Shown here in pieces: positions 16,044 to 25,536 of a stretch of 43,138 nucleotides of DNA; positions within the stretch are counted from its first letter, which is position 1; every line of letters starts with the position of its first letter. The stretch is from Phenylobacterium sp. (GTDB lineage: Bacteria; Pseudomonadota; Alphaproteobacteria; Caulobacterales; Caulobacteraceae), in contig NZ_JAHBYD010000036.1 of NCBI RefSeq assembly GCF_019636135.1, positions 1 to 43,138 on the forward strand, written 5' to 3'. The notes under the pieces were generated by a model. The model was not told the origin of the DNA and did no database searches. It worked only from the letters and a program-made list of their open reading frames with translations. The position numbers and the translations under genes were made by a program.

Positions 16044-16494
16044 GCCGCTCGTGGCGCTGGCGGGGCTTCTCCTCGCCGCCTGTTCCCCCAACGCGCCGCC
16101 CGGCGTGGACCGCGACGAGCTCGACGCGGCGATCTCCCGGGCCGTGGGCGACCCGAACACCTGCGTGCTGATCGCCGAGGCGAAGTCGGGGCGGGTGAAC
16201 TACCGCTACAACTCCGCCACCGCCTGCGCGAGGGAATGGCCCGCGTGCGATGGGGCGGGGAACCGCAAGCTCAAGGACCTGCTCGAGGCGACCGTCAGGG
16301 ACCGCCAGCCGCGGACGCTGTCGTGCAACACCGCGGCCGACGGCTCGCGCGGGGTCGGCTGGTCGGCCGGCCCGATCGCCGGGACCGGCCTCGTCTACGC
16401 CGCGATGATGGAAGGCGACCGCGTGTTCCCCGGCCGGATGATGGCCGACCGGCTCGAGACCGCCTTCCGCCGCGCGAAGGTGTCGAGACCCTAG
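15988..16494 (+). CDS. small putative lipoprotein overlapping panD
   Basis: The product is a lipoprotein with lipobox LLLAACS and a mature part of about 137 residues with several cysteines (TCVLIAEAKSG, TACAREWPACDGAG, LSCNTAADGS). No family is recognised. The start is uncertain: the ATG at 15988 gives an Arg-rich n-region and overlaps panD by 56 bases, while the GTG at 16051 lies 8 bases after the panD stop but leaves an n-region without charge. It ends four bases into the convergent SIMPL gene. Its position behind panD suggests read-through expression. Confidence 0.65.
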   Translation: MPRPWSCWTTPTRSRRPPRPLVALAGLLLAACSPNAPPGVDRDELDAAISRAVGDPNTCVLIAEAKSGRVNYRYNSATACAREWPACDGAGNRKLKDLLEATVRDRQPRTLSCNTAADGSRGVGWSAGPIAGTGLVYAAMMEGDRVFPGRMMADRLETAFRRAKVSRP

Positions 16495-17231
16495 CGCGTG
16501 AGCTCGTAGAGTCCGCTGACGTCGATGCGGACCTTGAGCTCGCCGCCCGAGATCGGCGTTCCGGCGTCCTTGGCCAGGGCGGGCATGGCGAACCGCTCCA
16601 TCGGCATCGGCGGCGGGGCGGAGTAGCCGCCGCCTTCGCTCAGGCTCACCAGCCGCGAGATGCGGTGGCCCGTGGCGCGCGCGTAGAGGTCGGCCTTGGC
16701 GGCCAGCGCCTTCACCGCGGCCTCGCGGGCGGCGTTCTCGGCCGCCGTCGGATCGTCGAGGCCGAAGGCGACGCCGTTGACCTGGTTCGCGCCGGCGCCC
16801 ACCGAGGCGTCGACCGCCGCGCCCAGCCGCTTCAGGTCATGCACCGTGATCGTGACGTTGTTCGAGGCCTGGTAGCCGACCAGCAGCGGCGGCTGGTTCT
16901 CCTGGTACCGGTACTGCGGGTTCAGGTTCAGGTTCGACGTCTGGATGTCCTTGTCGGCGATGCCGGCCTTGCGCAGGCTCGCCATCACCGTGGCCATCCG
17001 CGCCGCGTTCGCCTGCATGGCCTCGGCGGCGGTCTTGCCCTCGGTCATGACGCCCAGCGCGATCGTCGCCATGTCGGGCGCCACGCGGGTCTCGCCATAG
17101 GCCGAGAGGTTCAGCGTCGTGGCCTTGAACAGGGTGTCGGCCACGGGTGGCGCGGCCTGGGCCAGCGCCGCGGGGGCGGAGGCGGCGGAGAACGCCAGGG
17201 CGAGGGCGCCGGCGCGCAGGAAGGTCTTCAT
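16491..17231 (-). CDS. SIMPL-domain periplasmic protein (DUF541)
   Basis: This 246-residue exported protein has signal peptide MKTFLRAGALALAFSAASAP ending ALAQA. The SIMPL/BP26-like domain covers the mature part, with LNLSAYGETRVAPDMATIAL (about 41-60), GIADKDIQTSNLNLNPQYRY and GYQASNNVTITVHDL. Brucella BP26 and E. coli YggE belong to this family; they form oligomers in the periplasm and are linked to stress resistance, but a molecular activity is not settled. The start at 17231 is chosen because residues further upstream do not fit the signal peptide. Convergent overlap of four bases with the lipoprotein gene. Confidence 0.9.
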   Translation of the reverse strand: MKTFLRAGALALAFSAASAPAALAQAAPPVADTLFKATTLNLSAYGETRVAPDMATIALGVMTEGKTAAEAMQANAARMATVMASLRKAGIADKDIQTSNLNLNPQYRYQENQPPLLVGYQASNNVTITVHDLKRLGAAVDASVGAGANQVNGVAFGLDDPTAAENAAREAAVKALAAKADLYARATGHRISRLVSLSEGGGYSAPPPMPMERFAMPALAKDAGTPISGGELKVRIDVSGLYELTR

Positions 17232-17346
17232 CGATAGCTCCAGTGGGGGACGGCGGAACGCCCCAAGCCTTCGCAAAGCCGACCTGAACGCAAGCTTTAA
17301 GCGCCGTGCAGCCCATGGTAACGCCCGCGGGCTCTCGCGCAGCTAC

Positions 17347-17422
17347 GGGCCTGTAGCTCAATGGTCAGAGCCGGCCGCTCATAACGGTCTGGTTGCAGGT
17401 TCGAGTCCTGCCGGGCCCACCA
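17347..17422 (+). tRNA. tRNA with CAU anticodon, probably tRNA-Ile2
   Basis: A complete 76-base cloverleaf: acceptor GGGCCTG/CGGGCCC, D arm GCTC/GAGC, anticodon stem GGCCG/CGGTC with loop CTCATAA (anticodon CAT), T arm GCAGG-TTCGAGT-CCTGC, and encoded CCA. The body looks closer to the lysidine-modified isoleucine tRNA than to elongator methionine tRNA, but the sequence alone cannot prove it. Its 3' 17 bases are part of the island attachment site. Confidence 0.95.
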
Positions 17423-17424
17423 GC
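17406..17424 (+). other. attL of the genomic island (tRNA 3' end)
   Basis: TCCTGCCGGGCCCACCAGC is repeated exactly at 31849-31867. It covers the T-arm 3' strand, acceptor 3' strand and CCA of the tRNA, the usual target for tyrosine integrases. The tRNA stays intact after insertion. Confidence 0.9.
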
Positions 17425-17429
17425 GCATC

Positions 17430-17453
17430 TTTGAGGGTCTGATTTCCCTCAAA
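17430..17453 (+). terminator. stem-loop just inside the island left end
   Basis: TTTGAGGG and CCCTCAAA pair around an 8-base loop directly after the tRNA. It may terminate tRNA transcription and shield the integrase, but no long T-run follows. Confidence 0.4.
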
Positions 17454-17484
17454 TATCTGGTCTTAAACAGCTTCTCGGAGCGGC

Positions 17485-17507
17485 CTGTGACACCTTACTG
17501 TGCCACA
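17485..17507 (+). promoter_or_regulatory. candidate left integrase arm-type repeat
   Basis: CTGTGACAC and CTGTGCCAC are tandem with a 13-bp period. The same arrangement (CTGTGACAC, CTGTACCAC, same orientation and period) occurs at 31763-31785 near the other end. Both lie 60-65 bases inside the attachment repeats. Confidence 0.5.
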
Positions 17508-19244
17508 ATGGACGATGACGAGTTGACGAAACTCCCGATTTTCCGACGCGGGAATGTGTGGTGGGTGCGGAAGAAGGTCCCGGTTGATCTGGCCCGCTAC
17601 CCTGGCGAACAGGTGCGAAAGACCCTCGACACCGAGGATGGGCGCGAAGCTGTCAGGCGCTATCCAGAGGCGTTGGCGAAAATCGAGCGCGGGTTCGCCC
17701 AGACACGAGCGGAACTTCACAAGCGCGGAAAGGTCGCTGGCGCGCTCGCCCTTGGGAGGCTTGAACTCCTAAACCGGAGCGAGATCGAGGGGCTGGTTCG
17801 CGATTGGTGGGATGAACGGAAGGCGGCGACATTGGGTCGGCTGCCAGACCCGACCGACCGTATTGCCACCGAAGATGCGTTGCAGTTGCTGGATGAGGAC
17901 GCTGGCGATTTCGACGCCTTCAATCCCGGTCATGGCGAGCCTGCACAGCACGCCGCAGACCAGCTTCTGGTGCGAGCAGGTATGGCCGCTCGGCCACGAC
18001 GGGTTGGTGGCAGCCGAACGCAGGTGCGTTTTCCGAACGTCAATCGCGACAGCGCCCAGTATGCCTACCTTCGCGAACTGGTCGCGCGGGCGCTGCGAAG
18101 TGAGAACGCACTTGCCCAAGATCATCTGACCGGCAAGCAGAACGCTCATCACGATCCACTCTTCCACCCGAACGGCACGCCGTTGCCGGGTCAAGCTCAG
18201 CCCGGCGAGGGCCATCGGGTGAGCGACCTGATCGCCGTGTTCCGTGCCGAGCGCGAAGCCCTCTACGGCGTAGAGAGCACCGCTCGCAAATACGACCTCC
18301 TCTTCGACGTGATGGAGGAAGTAATCGGCCGCGACCTGCCCGTGCGCTCGATCAAGCGGCAGCATTGCGTCGAGGTTCTGACTTTCTTGAAGACCTTTCC
18401 GTCCAACAAGATGAAGAAGAAGGCGTTAAGGGACCTTTCGCTGCGGGATGCCGTGGAATACGCCCGTGTCCACAACCTTGCCTCGCTCGCCCCGAACACG
18501 GTCGGGAGCTACATGCAAAACCTGACCGCCATTCTGCGGTGGGCGGAACGGGGAGATTGGGGCGTCAGGGTTGCGCTGGCGGAAGGGTTGATTGATCGTC
18601 GAAGCGCCCAGGTGAAGCGGCGAGGGTTCGAGCCGGACGAACTGCGAAAGTTGTTCACGGCACTGAGCGTGTTCAAGACGACCTCCCCCGCAAAGTTCTG
18701 GGTGCCCGCGCTTGCCGCCTTCACAGGAGCCAGGGCGGGAGAAATCTGTCAGTTGCGCGCGGCTGACGTGATCGAGGTCAATGGTGTCGCTTGTCTCAAT
18801 CTGAGCGAGTTCGATGCAGGCGGAGAGAGGGCGGCCGACAAGCGTTTGAAGACCGCCGCCAGCGAGCGCATGGTGCCCCTTCATAAGACACTGCTCGATG
18901 CCGGATTTCTGGAGTTCGTAGAAAAGCAGAAGGGAGAGACTCGTCTGTTCTCCGAACTACGAGCCGGATCGAAGGGGAGCTATTCGCATGGCTTCTCCAA
19001 ATGGTTCGGGCGCTTCAAGAAAGGTGTCGGCTTTAGCGGACGCGCACTGGTGTTCCACAGCTTCCGTCATGGCTTTCGGGATGCGTGCAGGCGCGCGGAG
19101 ATACCAGAAGAGACGGCGTTGGCGTTGGGCGGCTGGGCTGGGATCAATCAGGCCACCAACTACGGAGACCGATCCGCCGTGCCCGTGCTGGAGAAGGCCG
19201 TGCAGAAGATCGAATACGGTGATTTCGACCTCATGGAGTTTTAG
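17508..19244 (+). CDS. tyrosine-type site-specific integrase
   Basis: This 578-residue recombinase presumably integrates and excises the island at the adjacent tRNA. The N-terminal part (LPIFRRGNVWWVRKKVPVDL) is typical of large proteobacterial phage-like integrases that start with a RRGxxWWxRxRVP motif. The C-terminal catalytic domain shows Arg in FTGARAGEICQL, Lys in DKRLKTAAS, HSFRHGFR (His-x-x-Arg), Trp in LGGW, and the nucleophile Tyr in NYGDRSAV (Arg409, His517/Arg520, Trp543, Tyr552 from this start). An alternative ATG at 17487 would add seven residues and overlap the arm-like repeat. The residues look complete, so it is probably active. Confidence 0.93.
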   Translation: MDDDELTKLPIFRRGNVWWVRKKVPVDLARYPGEQVRKTLDTEDGREAVRRYPEALAKIERGFAQTRAELHKRGKVAGALALGRLELLNRSEIEGLVRDWWDERKAATLGRLPDPTDRIATEDALQLLDEDAGDFDAFNPGHGEPAQHAADQLLVRAGMAARPRRVGGSRTQVRFPNVNRDSAQYAYLRELVARALRSENALAQDHLTGKQNAHHDPLFHPNGTPLPGQAQPGEGHRVSDLIAVFRAEREALYGVESTARKYDLLFDVMEEVIGRDLPVRSIKRQHCVEVLTFLKTFPSNKMKKKALRDLSLRDAVEYARVHNLASLAPNTVGSYMQNLTAILRWAERGDWGVRVALAEGLIDRRSAQVKRRGFEPDELRKLFTALSVFKTTSPAKFWVPALAAFTGARAGEICQLRAADVIEVNGVACLNLSEFDAGGERAADKRLKTAASERMVPLHKTLLDAGFLEFVEKQKGETRLFSELRAGSKGSYSHGFSKWFGRFKKGVGFSGRALVFHSFRHGFRDACRRAEIPEETALALGGWAGINQATNYGDRSAVPVLEKAVQKIEYGDFDLMEF

Positions 19245-19300
19245 CGCGGCGGATGTCTGCCTTCTAATGAGCGAAGCCGCTTCGGTCTGTTCCCTTCCGG

Positions 19301-19314
19301 TGAACCCCGGTTCA
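19301..19314 (+). promoter_or_regulatory. island dyad TGAACC-CC-GGTTCA, copy 1
   Basis: Perfect 6-bp inverted repeat with a 2-bp spacer. It lies between the integrase stop and the mod gene, about 150 bases before the mod start. Identical 14-mers occur at 27507-27520 and, inverted, at 30158-30171. Candidate operator. Confidence 0.5.
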
Positions 19315-19461
19315 TCGCCTTGTGCGCGCCGACCGGCCATCGGCAGGTCGCTTCACAGCTAGGTCAGCCCAGACGCCTCCCGAACTACGCTGGGTGGCAT
19401 GTGCGCTGCCGTCGCGCTACGAATTGCGACCTGGATTAGGGGCGGGCTAGGTGATTCTGAT

Positions 19462-22155
19462 ATGGCGCAGGACGGCTCTTCGAGCGCATCCATTTACAAG
19501 CACAATCAAGATGCGGTGCAGCGCCCCGACGTTGGGGTTGAGGCGCAGTTCTCGAATAAGAAGCCTCCGAGAACCTACCGCTTCGATTCCAGCCTCGCGC
19601 CCGAATTGGCGTGGGACGAAAACGCCGAGCGCGCCTTTGCGGAATGGTTGCTGGCGCTGATCGCCGACGCCGCCGACAAGGGCGAGGCCACCGTGTTTGC
19701 TCAGCCGCAGGTGTGGCAGGGGACGGAGGAACGCTTCACATCCCTGTCGCAATGCGCGGCGCGGCTCCGCAGCCTGACCAAGCCTTTCCTGAATTGGGCG
19801 GGCAAGGCTGAGCGACAGCAGATTACGGTGCCGACGCTCCCGCTGTTCGTTCACGAACGCCATTCCACCCAGGCCATCCTTGAAACCCTGCAATCCCACA
19901 AGGCGACCGGAGCCAATCTCGACCTGTTCGGCGACATCGACTTGGACGTCGCCGACAAGCTGGATGCCTATGAGCATAAGGGGCCGTGGACCAACCGCCT
20001 TATTCTCGGGGACTCGTTGCAGGTGATGAATTCCTTGCTTGAATACGAGGGCATGGGTGGTCAGGTGGAAATGGTGTTCTTCGATCCGCCCTATGGAATC
20101 AAGTACGGGTCGAACTTCCAACCCTTCGTGCGCAAGAACACCGTCAAGCATGGCAACGACGATGAAATGATCCGTGAGCCCGAAATGGTGAAAGCCTATC
20201 GGGATACGTGGGAGTTGGGGCTTCACTCCTACCTGACCTATTTGCGGGACCGACTGACGCTGGCGAAGCAAATACTCACAACGTCGGGGTCGATCTTCGT
20301 CCAGATCTCCGATGACAATCTGCACCATATGCGCGAGTTGATGGACGAGGTTTTTGGCGCTGAAAATTTCGTGGCAATTATTTCATTCCGCACGAAAATC
20401 CCATTGAACGCGATCCATCTAGCAAAAACAGCGGACTATCTCGTGTGGTATGCGCGCGATAAGTCAAAACTGAATTTCAATCGACTGTATATTGATCGAA
20501 AGTTTGGTGGAGATACGCAGTTCACGCAGCTAAAGCTGCCGGATGGTAGTGTGCGTTCGATGACGCGCGAAGAAAAAGATGATTCCTCAATAATACCGGA
20601 AGGCGCGCGGCCGTTTAGGCTTATAGACCTTACGGCATCTGGCTATACTCAATCGTGTCATTTCGAGTTTGAATTGGATGGGAAAAAGTATTCTCCGCCC
20701 AAGGCTAGCAACAGTTGGAAAACTAGTCCGACTGGGATGGAGCGGCTGATAAATGCTGGTCGGATTATGGTGCCCGGCAAGGTTCCCGCTTACGTGTTTT
20801 ATTTCGACGACTACCCGGTTGCGGAACTTACGAACCAGTGGGTTGATACGCAGGGGGCGTCAGGAAAAACATATGCCGTGCAGACAGCGACAAAGGTGGT
20901 CGAACGCTGTATCCATATGACTACAAGTCCCGGCGATTTGGTTCTGGACATTACTTGTGGTTCCGGCACCACGGCGGTAGTCGCCGAGCAATGGGGCCGA
21001 CGCTGGATAACCGTCGATACATCGCGTGTGCCTATTGCTCTCGCACGGCAACGGCTCCTGACCAGCACCTTTCCTTGGTATAAGCTCAAGGAGGCTGCCA
21101 AGGGGCCAGCGGGCGGCTTCGTTTATGAGCGAAAGCAAAATCGAAAGGGCGAAGACGTAGGCGGCCTTGTGCCGCATTTGACGCTCGGCTCAATCGCCAA
21201 CAACGAAGAACCTGACATGGTGACGATTGTGGATCGTCCCGAGGTTGCTAACGGCATCGTGCGCGTCAGTGGCCCCTTCACGGTCGAAGCCACCATCCAG
21301 GCCGCAATGAACATGGAGGAAGATGCCCTGGCGGCGACTCCCCAACCGGCGGCCAGCAGCAGCCCGCGCGCCTACCTTGATCGCATGATCGAGGTGCTGC
21401 GCCAGAGCAAGACACTCCGCCTGCCCGGTAACGTCACGCTCGAACTCGAAACCGTCAGCCCGCTGGCCGACCGTGAATACCTTCATGCTGAGGGTGTGGT
21501 GCGCAATGGCGCGGACAAGCGGATCGCCATTGTCTTCGGCCCCGAGGATGGCGCTATCGGCTCTGAGTATGTGTTCAACGCCCACACCGAGGCGTTGCAG
21601 CAGGGCTATCAGCAGCTTTTCCTGTTCGGCTTCGCCATCGACGCCAAGGCGCGGGAGATGCTGGCGAAGCTCAAATTGCCCGCCACCTACGTCTCCGTTA
21701 CGCCCGACGTGGTGATGTCCGACCTGCTGAAGACGAGTAAATCGAGCGAGATTTTCTCGATTACCGGTTTGCCGGACGTGCAGCTTGAACCCGTCGGCAA
21801 GGAAAGGGGCGGCACGCGGCTGCATCGCGTCGTCATCAAGGGGCTCGACATCTTCCGGCCGGACACGATGGAGACCGACGAGGTGAAGGCGGAAAACCTG
21901 CCGTGTTGGATGCTCGACACAAACTATAACGGCATGGCCTTCTTCGCCTCCCAAGTGTTCTTCCCGAAGACGAGCGCATGGGACAATCTGCAAAAGTCCC
22001 TGAAAGGCCAGTTCGCCGACAGCGTTTGGGAGCATTTGGCCGGGACGGCCAGCGAGCCGTTCGCCTTGGGCGATAAGCGCCGCGTCGCCGTGAAGGCTAT
22101 CGATGAACGCGGCAATGAACTGATGGTGGTCAAGACGGCGGGGGATGAAGGCTGA
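19462..22155 (+). CDS. type III restriction-modification DNA methyltransferase (Mod)
   Basis: This 897-residue adenine-specific DNA methyltransferase recognises the target for both modification and cleavage. The order is beta-class: catalytic DPPY (residues 208-211, VEMVFFDPPYGIKYGSNFQ), then the target-recognition region, then the AdoMet motif DITCGSGTTAVVAEQWGRRW from residue 496. The N-terminal stretch LNWAGKAERQQITVPTLPLF and VHER is typical of type III Mod. I chose ATG 19462; a start at 19399 adds 21 residues with no signature. The region 20360-20930, coding for the target-recognition part, is visibly AT-richer than the rest. The stop overlaps the Res start (TGATG), so the two are translationally coupled. 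Confidence 0.93.
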   Translation: MAQDGSSSASIYKHNQDAVQRPDVGVEAQFSNKKPPRTYRFDSSLAPELAWDENAERAFAEWLLALIADAADKGEATVFAQPQVWQGTEERFTSLSQCAARLRSLTKPFLNWAGKAERQQITVPTLPLFVHERHSTQAILETLQSHKATGANLDLFGDIDLDVADKLDAYEHKGPWTNRLILGDSLQVMNSLLEYEGMGGQVEMVFFDPPYGIKYGSNFQPFVRKNTVKHGNDDEMIREPEMVKAYRDTWELGLHSYLTYLRDRLTLAKQILTTSGSIFVQISDDNLHHMRELMDEVFGAENFVAIISFRTKIPLNAIHLAKTADYLVWYARDKSKLNFNRLYIDRKFGGDTQFTQLKLPDGSVRSMTREEKDDSSIIPEGARPFRLIDLTASGYTQSCHFEFELDGKKYSPPKASNSWKTSPTGMERLINAGRIMVPGKVPAYVFYFDDYPVAELTNQWVDTQGASGKTYAVQTATKVVERCIHMTTSPGDLVLDITCGSGTTAVVAEQWGRRWITVDTSRVPIALARQRLLTSTFPWYKLKEAAKGPAGGFVYERKQNRKGEDVGGLVPHLTLGSIANNEEPDMVTIVDRPEVANGIVRVSGPFTVEATIQAAMNMEEDALAATPQPAASSSPRAYLDRMIEVLRQSKTLRLPGNVTLELETVSPLADREYLHAEGVVRNGADKRIAIVFGPEDGAIGSEYVFNAHTEALQQGYQQLFLFGFAIDAKAREMLAKLKLPATYVSVTPDVVMSDLLKTSKSSEIFSITGLPDVQLEPVGKERGGTRLHRVVIKGLDIFRPDTMETDEVKAENLPCWMLDTNYNGMAFFASQVFFPKTSAWDNLQKSLKGQFADSVWEHLAGTASEPFALGDKRRVAVKAIDERGNELMVVKTAGDEG

Positions 22156-25100
22156 TGCCCGCGCCGCAACGGCAGGAGCCGCCGATCACCGTCGCGGAAG
22201 TCGAATCGCCGATCATCAATTCGCCCTTCGTCGAGCCGCAATGCCATTGGCAAATCGAGCGCGGCACGCCGCCCGTAAAGGCCGATGGGCGGCGGCGTGC
22301 GAGCTATTTCTACCGTGTGCCTGAACATGCGGGTCGAGGCCGTCGCAGTCGCGCCCAGCCCGACATGTTCGAGAGCGAGCGCGGCGAGGAAGTCGAGCTT
22401 GAAATCGTCAACCTCGTTCGAGAGCGCGTGAAAGAGTGGCGCGAAGGCGCGCGTTCGGGCGGTCTCGCCTATGACGGCGCGTCGCCGGTGACGAAGGAGT
22501 TGCTCGATCTCTGGCGCAGCGACGCGCGGATGCAGCGTCTGTTCTTCGCACAGATCGAGGCCGCCGAGACCATCATCTTTTTGGTTGAAGCCACCGACAT
22601 CTACCGGAAAGGCATCCCCGAAATCCCGAGAGATGAGCCCGGCTTGGAAGCCAAGGCCGCCGGGGTGCGGGCCTTCATTCGCTACGCCTGCAAGATGGCG
22701 ACCGGCTCCGGCAAAACCACCGTCATGGGGATGCTGGCGGGGTGGTCTATTCTGAACCGTGTCGCCGCTCCGCGCGACGAACGCTTTTCCGATACCGTCC
22801 TGATCGTCTGCCCCAATGTCACCATCCGGGAGCGCCTCCAGGAGCTAGACCCGGTCCTGGGCGACCTTAGCCTCTATCGCACCCGCCAGCTTGTGCCGCC
22901 GCATCGCATGGAGGAGCTACGTCGCGGCGAGGTGATGATCGCCAACTGGCATCGCCTCGCGAAGAAGGAGACGAACACCGTCAACGGCGATTCCGCCAAG
23001 GTCGTGAAGGCGGGCGAGCCGGTCGAGGTGGTCAAGAACGCGGGCAAGGCCAACGAGACGGTCGAGACCAAATATTTCGAGTCCGACGCTGCGTGGTTCA
23101 AACGCATCCGCCGCGAGCTTGGCAGCGGCAAAGGCCGCAGCCCGCACTGGCTGATTTTCAACGACGAGGCACACCACGCCTATCGGCGCGGCGACGCGGC
23201 GGAGGGTGACGAACAGACGCTCGACGACGACCAAGACCTTGCTAAGAAGAACGCGCGCGAGGCGACGATCTGGATCGAAGGTCTCGACCGCATCAATAAG
23301 CTCGCGGGCGGAAGCCGCCGACGCGGCATCAACCTTTGCCTCGATCTTTCAGCGACGCCCTTCTACATCCAAGGCTCCGGCAACGAGGTTGGGCAGCCCT
23401 TCCCTTGGATTGTGTCGGACTTCGGCTTGTTGGACGCCATCGAGTCCGGCCTTGTGAAAATACCGCAACTGCCGTCGCGCGACGTTACCGGCGCTGCGGA
23501 AGCGGCCTATTTCAACATCTGGCGGTGGGTGCAGGCCAAAGCCAAGGAAGACGGCTTCGGCGCGAACGTCACACCCCAGATCGTGATGAATTATGCCAGC
23601 GCGCCCATCAATCTTTTGGCGGCCGAATGGCACCAGCGTTTTGTCGAATGGGAGCAGTTCGCCAAAGATCAGCACAAGCATCCAGTGCCGCCGGTATTCA
23701 TCGTCGTTTGCCGGGATACCGCCGTCGCGCGAGAGGTGCATACATGGCTCGCCAACGGCAACGACAGCTACGGTGCCGCCCCGGCATGGTTCCGCAATAC
23801 GCCCGGCCAAGAAGTGACGGTGCGCATCGACTCCAAGGTGATCGAGGACATCGAAGAGGGCGGTACGAAGGAGGAGACCCGCCGCTTACGATTCATTCTG
23901 GACACCATCGGCAAGGCCCAATGGCCGGGCGGTAGGGTGCCGGACGAATGGGCGGAGCTTGTCCGCAAACACAACGACAAAGCGGCGAGCGAGGACAATG
24001 ACGGCTCGCTCAAATGGATCGACGAGCGGATTCCGCCGGGGCGTGACGTGCGCTGTATCGTGTCTGTCGCCATGCTGGCGGAAGGCTGGGACGCCAACAC
24101 CGTCACGCATATCGTCGGACTGCGCCCGTTTGGTTCCCAGCTTTTATGCGAGCAGGTCGTGGGCCGCGCGCTCCGGCGCAAGAGCTACGCTCTGAACGAG
24201 GAAACTCAGATGTTCGCCGAGGAGACCGCCAAGGTCTTCGGCGTGCCGTTCGAGCTAATCCCGTTCAAGGTCTCGCCTCCCGGCCCGACGCCCCCGCAGC
24301 CCGACCCGAACCACATTTATTCCGTGCCGGAGAAGGTGGAGTTCGAGATCACCTTCCCGATAGTCACCGGGTATCACCAGTCCGGGCAGTTCGACGTTTT
24401 CGTAGACTGGGAACAGGTGTCGAAAGTCACCATCGACCCTATGCGGATACCGCAAATTGTGGAGCTAACCCCACTGACCACGCCGGACGGATCGCTTGCT
24501 GCTTACGGTCCCGGCGAAAAGCCAGTGCTTTCGTTGAAGGACTGGCGCGCGATGTTCCGCGAGCAGCAGGTCGCCTTCCGGCTAGCAAAGGAAATTTGCA
24601 CGCGTTGGGCCGCCGACAATGGTGCGGCAGCCGTTCCGATGCAGGTGTTGTTCCCCAAGGTCGCTTTCGCGGCCAAGCGCTTCCTTGCTGAGAAGCTTGA
24701 CCGCAAGGGGGGGAGTCAGTCCTGCGACGTGCTGCTGGTGGGCGACTATATGCAGGCTGCTGTTGGCTCGCTTTTGGAGGCCATCAAGAAGGGCGCTGCG
24801 ACATCGAACGCTGAGATCGCAGTCATTCCGCAGGGTGCGGCGGGACGCGGTAGCACCCTCCATGTGGACTTCCACAGCACCAAGCCGATCTATCCGGTTA
24901 CGCGGTGCCATCTCAACGCGATGGTCGCGGACACCCAGAAATGGGAACAGAGCGCTGCTTTCCTGCTAGACGCTCATCCAGGCGTTCGGCGCTGGGTGAA
25001 GAATGATCGGCTCGGTTTCTTCATTCCTTACCGCAATCGTGGTGTTTCGGCCCGCTACATCCCTGACTTCATCGTTGTGACCAATAAGGACTTGAACGTC

Positions 25101-25301
25101 ATCGTCGAGATCAAAGGACAGGTCACGGACAACGCGGACGCCAAAGCGAAAGCTGCGCAGCGTTGGGTGGATGCTGTGAATCGCACCGACCAACACGGCG
25201 TTTGGCGATACATGCTCGTTACTGATCCGGGTGCGTTGGGGCACATGCTCAATGATTACGCTTTGGCTTCGCGGGATGAGGGACCTTTCGCCCTAACCTA
25301 A
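22155..25301 (+). CDS. type III restriction enzyme helicase-nuclease subunit (Res)
   Basis: The 1048-residue subunit hydrolyses ATP and cuts DNA together with Mod. The SF2 helicase core shows Walker A ATGSGKTT (182-189), Walker B DEAH at 337-340 (IFNDEAHHAY), LDLSATPFY (motif III-like) and LLCEQVVGRALRRKSYAL (motif VI). The C-terminal PD-(D/E)xK nuclease is intact, with Asp971 in RYIPDFIVV, then Glu985 and Lys987 in VEIKG. Length and layout fit the Res subunits of type III-like systems. GC is lower than in the host flanks, consistent with import. No missing motif is seen, so an active system is likely. Confidence 0.93.
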   Translation: MPAPQRQEPPITVAEVESPIINSPFVEPQCHWQIERGTPPVKADGRRRASYFYRVPEHAGRGRRSRAQPDMFESERGEEVELEIVNLVRERVKEWREGARSGGLAYDGASPVTKELLDLWRSDARMQRLFFAQIEAAETIIFLVEATDIYRKGIPEIPRDEPGLEAKAAGVRAFIRYACKMATGSGKTTVMGMLAGWSILNRVAAPRDERFSDTVLIVCPNVTIRERLQELDPVLGDLSLYRTRQLVPPHRMEELRRGEVMIANWHRLAKKETNTVNGDSAKVVKAGEPVEVVKNAGKANETVETKYFESDAAWFKRIRRELGSGKGRSPHWLIFNDEAHHAYRRGDAAEGDEQTLDDDQDLAKKNAREATIWIEGLDRINKLAGGSRRRGINLCLDLSATPFYIQGSGNEVGQPFPWIVSDFGLLDAIESGLVKIPQLPSRDVTGAAEAAYFNIWRWVQAKAKEDGFGANVTPQIVMNYASAPINLLAAEWHQRFVEWEQFAKDQHKHPVPPVFIVVCRDTAVAREVHTWLANGNDSYGAAPAWFRNTPGQEVTVRIDSKVIEDIEEGGTKEETRRLRFILDTIGKAQWPGGRVPDEWAELVRKHNDKAASEDNDGSLKWIDERIPPGRDVRCIVSVAMLAEGWDANTVTHIVGLRPFGSQLLCEQVVGRALRRKSYALNEETQMFAEETAKVFGVPFELIPFKVSPPGPTPPQPDPNHIYSVPEKVEFEITFPIVTGYHQSGQFDVFVDWEQVSKVTIDPMRIPQIVELTPLTTPDGSLAAYGPGEKPVLSLKDWRAMFREQQVAFRLAKEICTRWAADNGAAAVPMQVLFPKVAFAAKRFLAEKLDRKGGSQSCDVLLVGDYMQAAVGSLLEAIKKGAATSNAEIAVIPQGAAGRGSTLHVDFHSTKPIYPVTRCHLNAMVADTQKWEQSAAFLLDAHPGVRRWVKNDRLGFFIPYRNRGVSARYIPDFIVVTNKDLNVIVEIKGQVTDNADAKAKAAQRWVDAVNRTDQHGVWRYMLVTDPGALGHMLNDYALASRDEGPFALT

Positions 25302-25536
25302 CGCCAATGTCCGGTGCAGTTCGGCCCCGCTCGGAGTTATGTACACCTTTTCGGAGGGATGGGGCGGTCCATGAAGGTGGCCATCAGAACGAACGTAGTT
25401 AGAGAGCATGTGCGATGCATCGGTGTGGGAGTTCTTCTCGACAACTTTTGAGAGCGAAGCATAGATTGCACGTGCGAGCGAGATTTTTGAGGTTTACATT
25501 TCCAACTACCTTCCATTCCACAAATGTCACGGCTGA

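Noticed and set aside
25302..25536. Possible small gene or regulatory RNA between Res and the serine recombinase
   Set aside because: No open frame with a start signal and no strong hairpin. The AT-rich stretch may hold the recombinase promoter, but no clear boxes are seen.
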